Shown: piece after piece, positions 4,704 through 7,504 of the stretch
Layout: every line of letters begins with the position of its first letter
Position numbering within the stretch: position 1 is the stretch's first letter
DNA from: an uncultured beta proteobacterium
GTDB taxonomy: Bacteria > Pseudomonadota > Gammaproteobacteria > Burkholderiales > Burkholderiaceae_C
Length of the DNA stretch: 7,504 nt
Direction of reading: 5' to 3'
Assembly: GCA_903944555.1 (NCBI GenBank)
Contig: CAJASG010000095.1
Coordinates: 1 to 7,504, forward strand
Translations under genes and position numbers: made by a program
Notes under the pieces: generated by a model
Database searches by the model: none
What the model saw: the letters and a program-made list of their open reading frames with translations, nothing else
What the model was told of the DNA's origin: nothing

Positions 4704-7026
4704 ACCCAGCGTGGCGTTGGGCCGCTATCTGCGCATTGGCGTCCACCGCGCAAGTTGACTGCGCCCGCGTCAGCAAGCTCACAACCACCGCAACGACCAA
4801 GCCTGCAGCCACCCCAAAAACGCCCGCAGACACGGGTTGTATGCCCCACCACAATCCTTCGCCATTCAAACCTAAGGCCGTTCGAACGCCGGGGATGTTG
4901 ATTGCCATGTAGTAGATCGTGACCCCCAGCCCAGCCAACATGCCGCCCACGGCCCCCAAGCGTGTGGTACCTCGCCAGAAAATTCCCAATACCATCACAG
5001 GAACAAAAGCAGCGCCAGCCAAGGAAAACGATGCGGAAACTAGGTACAAAATACCGGCCGGGCGTTGTGCGGCCACATAGGCTGCAATCAACGCCACAAC
5101 CAGCAACGCAAATTTGGACCACATGACGCGACGCATCGCCTGGGCCTTGTCGCCATCACCATCAAAATAGACATCATGGGCCAGCGCGTTGCCAATCGTC
5201 AGCAACAAGCCATCCGCAGTGGAAAGCGCTGCGGCCAGTCCACCGGCAGCAACCAGGACCGACACCACATAGGGCAACCCCCCAATTTCCGGTGTCGCAA
5301 GCATCACCAGATCGGCCCCAATTTTCAATTCGGAAAACTGCAATATTTGGTCACCATTGACGTCTGCCACCATCAACAAGGCAGGATCTCTTGCCCATTG
5401 GGCTACCCAAGATGGCAGACTATCAAAAGGTTGACCAACCAAGTGCGCCATCACCTCGTACTTAACCAATACCGCTAACGCAGGCGCCGACAGATAAAGC
5501 AAAGCGATGAACAACAAGGACCATGCCACCGAGCTGCGCGCCTCAGCCACGGACGGCGTGGTGTAGTAACGGGTCAGCAAATGCGGTAGCCCTGCTGTGC
5601 CCACCATCAGACAAAACATCAAGGCAAGAAAATTCAACCGGGAATTCTCGAATTCCTGCTTCTGCAATGGCGATCCAGACGGGTCGCCGGCAAACGGTGT
5701 CGCGTGTGCCGGCATGCCGCCCAGAGGCTTGGACATGGCCAAATTGTCAGCAACGGCGCGGGTCCACCGTTCGCGCGCCGTGTTTACGTCCTTGGGCAGA
5801 GCAGCCAACTCGCGGCGCAAGCTATTGACGCGCTCGTCGTCGATTTTTTGAGAATCCAGTGCACGTAGCCTGCTGCGCAACTCTTGTCGCTCGGCCTGAA
5901 GCGACGCATCCACATCCTGCAGCTTCTTCTCAAAAGAGCGGGCGCGACGGGCATATTCGTCTATGACCTGCTTCTCTGTTGGAGAGTTGATTAACTGCTG
6001 CTCCATCTCAGCAATTTTTTGCAGTTGCTGACCGTAAGCCAACGGCGCAAACGGGTTGCCAATCTGCTTGTAGGACAACCAGGAAACCGGGATCAAAAAC
6101 GCCAGAATGATGACCACATACTGCGTCACCTGTGTCCAGGTCACAGCCCGCATGCCGCCCAAAAAAGAGCAGACCAACACACCGCCCAACCCTAGCAAAA
6201 TTCCAATTTCAAAATGAACCCCGGTCAGACGCGACGTGATCAGGCCCACCCCGTATATTTGTGCGACAACATAGGTGAATGAGCACAACACGGCGGCCAT
6301 CGCGGCAATCATGCGGGGCCAGCGCCCCCCAAAGCGCACAGCAAAATAGTCCGGCACCGTGTACAACTTCATGCGTCTCAGATAGGGCGCAACCAACAGG
6401 GCCACCAGACAAAAACCGCCGGTCCAGCCCAACACATAGGCCAGTCCGCCCGGCTGTGCACCCGCGCCCGAAAAACCCTGCAGGTACAAGCCCCCGGCAA
6501 GGCTGATAAAAGAGGCGGCGCTCATCCAGTCGGCTGCGGTGGCCATACCGTTGTACACGGCAGGAATGCGTCGGCCTGCCACGTAATATTCCGAAGCATC
6601 CGCCGTGCGCCCATAGACGCCAATCACGGCGTACATGACCAGCGTTGCAGCAAGGAAGATGCCAGCCACCCAAGCCTTGGAAAGTCCTGCGCGCTCGGCC
6701 AACGCAAGCCCCAGCAGAAAGAGCAGTAGGCAGACCACGTACAAGGCAAATCGCTTGTGAAACTTGCGACTGCTCAGACGATAGGCCTGCTGGTCAAACC
6801 CCGATTCAGAGGTGTCGCGCCGGTTGGAAACCCACGCAAACACCACCACAATCGCAATAAAAACCAGCACAGAACCCTGCGCCGCAAACCAGAAACCTAT
6901 CGGCCAACCGGCAATCACAATCTGCAGGTCCTGCGCGAAGAACACCACACCAAAAGACACAGCGAACCACAGCGCCAATAGTCCTGCATGCAGGCGCCAT
7001 TGGCGCGTGTTGGCCACCCCCATCAT
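4699..7026 (-). CDS. Sodium:solute symporter, VC_2705 type, with fused DUF4212 small-subunit domain
   Basis: This is an inner-membrane sodium-coupled transporter of the SSF family (775 residues). Residues 7-67 match DUF4212, the small subunit of such symporters: [17 protein letters not shown], then [17 protein letters not shown], with two membrane segments. The SSF core follows from about 92, with [34 protein letters not shown] (165-179) and the sodium-site helix [15 protein letters not shown] (595-609). About 16 hydrophobic segments are visible in all. Residues 331-425 form a charged, heptad-like insert between membrane helices. Residues 555-566 ([12 protein letters not shown]) resemble an EF-hand calcium loop. 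Two tandem ATG codons start the gene; the first overlaps the ppsA stop as ATGA, with no clear Shine-Dalgarno. The substrate is unknown. A small carboxylate (acetate, pyruvate, lactate) is inferred from the ActP-like family and the ppsA neighbour. Confidence 0.9.
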   Translation of the reverse strand: MMGVANTRQWRLHAGLLALWFAVSFGVVFFAQDLQIVIAGWPIGFWFAAQGSVLVFIAIVVVFAWVSNRRDTSESGFDQQAYRLSSRKFHKRFALYVVCLLLFLLGLALAERAGLSKAWVAGIFLAATLVMYAVIGVYGRTADASEYYVAGRRIPAVYNGMATAADWMSAASFISLAGGLYLQGFSGAGAQPGGLAYVLGWTGGFCLVALLVAPYLRRMKLYTVPDYFAVRFGGRWPRMIAAMAAVLCSFTYVVAQIYGVGLITSRLTGVHFEIGILLGLGGVLVCSFLGGMRAVTWTQVTQYVVIILAFLIPVSWLSYKQIGNPFAPLAYGQQLQKIAEMEQQLINSPTEKQVIDEYARRARSFEKKLQDVDASLQAERQELRSRLRALDSQKIDDERVNSLRRELAALPKDVNTARERWTRAVADNLAMSKPLGGMPAHATPFAGDPSGSPLQKQEFENSRLNFLALMFCLMVGTAGLPHLLTRYYTTPSVAEARSSVAWSLLFIALLYLSAPALAVLVKYEVMAHLVGQPFDSLPSWVAQWARDPALLMVADVNGDQILQFSELKIGADLVMLATPEIGGLPYVVSVLVAAGGLAAALSTADGLLLTIGNALAHDVYFDGDGDKAQAMRRVMWSKFALLVVALIAAYVAAQRPAGILYLVSASFSLAGAAFVPVMVLGIFWRGTTRLGAVGGMLAGLGVTIYYMAINIPGVRTALGLNGEGLWWGIQPVSAGVFGVAAGLVVAVVVSLLTRAQSTCAVDANAQIAAQRHAGL
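5329..5364 (-). other. EF-hand-like calcium-binding loop in the symporter
   Basis: Residues 555-566 read [12 protein letters not shown]. Acidic or amide ligands stand at positions 1 (D), 3 (N) and 5 (D), a hydrophobic residue at 8 (L) and Glu at 12, as in a canonical EF-hand loop. Position 6 is Gln where Gly is usual. It lies in an extramembrane loop just before the [11 protein letters not shown] helix. Confidence 0.5.
5752..6036 (-). other. Coiled-coil-like insert in the symporter
   Basis: Residues 331-425 of the symporter are hydrophilic and rich in Glu, Arg, Gln, Leu and Ala, in segments such as [32 protein letters not shown] and [12 protein letters not shown]. They look helical with heptad spacing of Leu. 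The insert separates two membrane segments, so it forms an extramembrane arm of about 95 residues, with a further Pro/Gly-rich stretch to about 455. Confidence 0.65.
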
Positions 7027-7504
7027 TTGATGGCGAGTTGCTGCCAGGTCGCGATCACAGAGTCAGGATTGAGGGAGATCGAAGAAATGCCTTCCGCCTC
7101 CAACCACTGCGCAAAATCCGGGTGGTCGCTGGGGCCTTGGCCACAAATGCCAATGTATTTACCCTGGCGCTTGCAGGCCGCAATCGCCATACTGATCAAG
7201 GCTTTGACCGCTGGATCACGCTCATCAAAGTCCGCAGCCAACACCGCCAACCCTGAGTCGCGGTCCAGACCCAGCGTGAGCTGCGTCAGGTCGTTGGAGC
7301 CAATCGAGAAGCCATCGAAATACTCCAGGAACTGGTCGGCCAGAATGGCGTTACTGGGGATCTCGCACATCATGATCAACTTGAGCTCGTTTTCACCGCG
7401 ACGCAAACCGTGCCTGCCCAGCAACTCGGTAACCTTTTGAGCCTGACCCAAAGTGCGCACAAAGGGCACCATCACCTGCACATTGTTGAGTCCCATGTCG
7501 TTGC
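7023..7504 (-). CDS. ppsA: Phosphoenolpyruvate synthase, C-terminal part (5' end outside window)
   Basis: PEP synthase converts pyruvate and ATP to PEP, AMP and phosphate, the entry step of gluconeogenesis from three-carbon acids. The visible 159 codons are the end of the PEP-utilizing TIM-barrel domain: [12 protein letters not shown], then [12 protein letters not shown] with a metal-binding Glu, then [19 protein letters not shown]. The C-terminal [20 protein letters not shown] carries the Cys expected to be the proton donor, by analogy with pyruvate phosphate dikinase. The gene ends LAIK-TGA at 7023-7025. The frame is open to the window edge, and the ATG at 7494-7496 is internal to the conserved domain, so it is not the start. 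The stop overlaps the symporter ATG by four bases (ATGA). Confidence 0.96.
   Translation of the reverse strand, partial: NDMGLNNVQVMVPFVRTLGQAQKVTELLGRHGLRRGENELKLIMMCEIPSNAILADQFLEYFDGFSIGSNDLTQLTLGLDRDSGLAVLAADFDERDPAVKALISMAIAACKRQGKYIGICGQGPSDHPDFAQWLEAEGISSISLNPDSVIATWQQLAIK

Noticed and set aside
6209..6673. 154-codon Cys/Trp/Arg-rich open frame on the minus strand inside the symporter
   Set aside because: Its composition is that of an out-of-frame reading of a membrane protein gene; the symporter frame is the conserved one.

Overview
The window reads as ordinary chromosome of a betaproteobacterium, most likely Comamonadaceae (Rhodoferax/Polaromonas/Acidovorax-like). The basis is protein sequence character, moderate-to-high GC, the beta/gamma-type gene order rpsF-priB-rpsR-rplI, and an intergenic double-hairpin element resembling one I remember as common in Comamonadaceae genomes. 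No database was searched, so the genus is a guess.

Layout. (1) Positions 2-1474, plus strand: a PIN-PhoH ATPase whose N-terminus lies before the window. It ends in a strong intrinsic terminator at 1506-1538. (2) Positions 1553-2956, minus strand: dnaB, the replicative helicase, convergent with the PhoH gene. (3) Positions 2957-3167: a 211-base gap with the dnaB upstream region, including a DnaA-box-like site, and a large inverted repeat that probably terminates the ribosomal operon. (4) Positions 3168-4609, minus strand: rpsF-priB-rpsR-rplI, spaced by 11-21 bases. Its leader (4610-4691) holds two hairpins and is a candidate S6:S18 autoregulatory site. (5) Positions 4699-7026, minus strand: a 775-residue sodium:solute symporter of the VC_2705 type. 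The small-subunit domain (DUF4212) is fused to the N-terminus, and there is a long coiled-coil-like insert and an EF-hand-like loop. (6) Positions 7023-7504, minus strand: the C-terminal end of phosphoenolpyruvate synthase (ppsA), whose stop overlaps the symporter start.

How the parts fit. From dnaB to ppsA everything is on the minus strand. The block rpsF-priB-rpsR-rplI-dnaB joins three ribosomal proteins to two parts of the replication restart and primosome machinery (PriB and DnaB). Upstream, ppsA and the symporter look translationally coupled, which suggests uptake of a carboxylate such as pyruvate, lactate or acetate feeding gluconeogenesis. The substrate is inferred, not read from the sequence.

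No mobile element, CRISPR array, tRNA, rRNA or evident accessory system was found. The items most worth a second look are the fused symporter and its coupling to ppsA, the rpsF leader, and the double-hairpin element after the PhoH gene.
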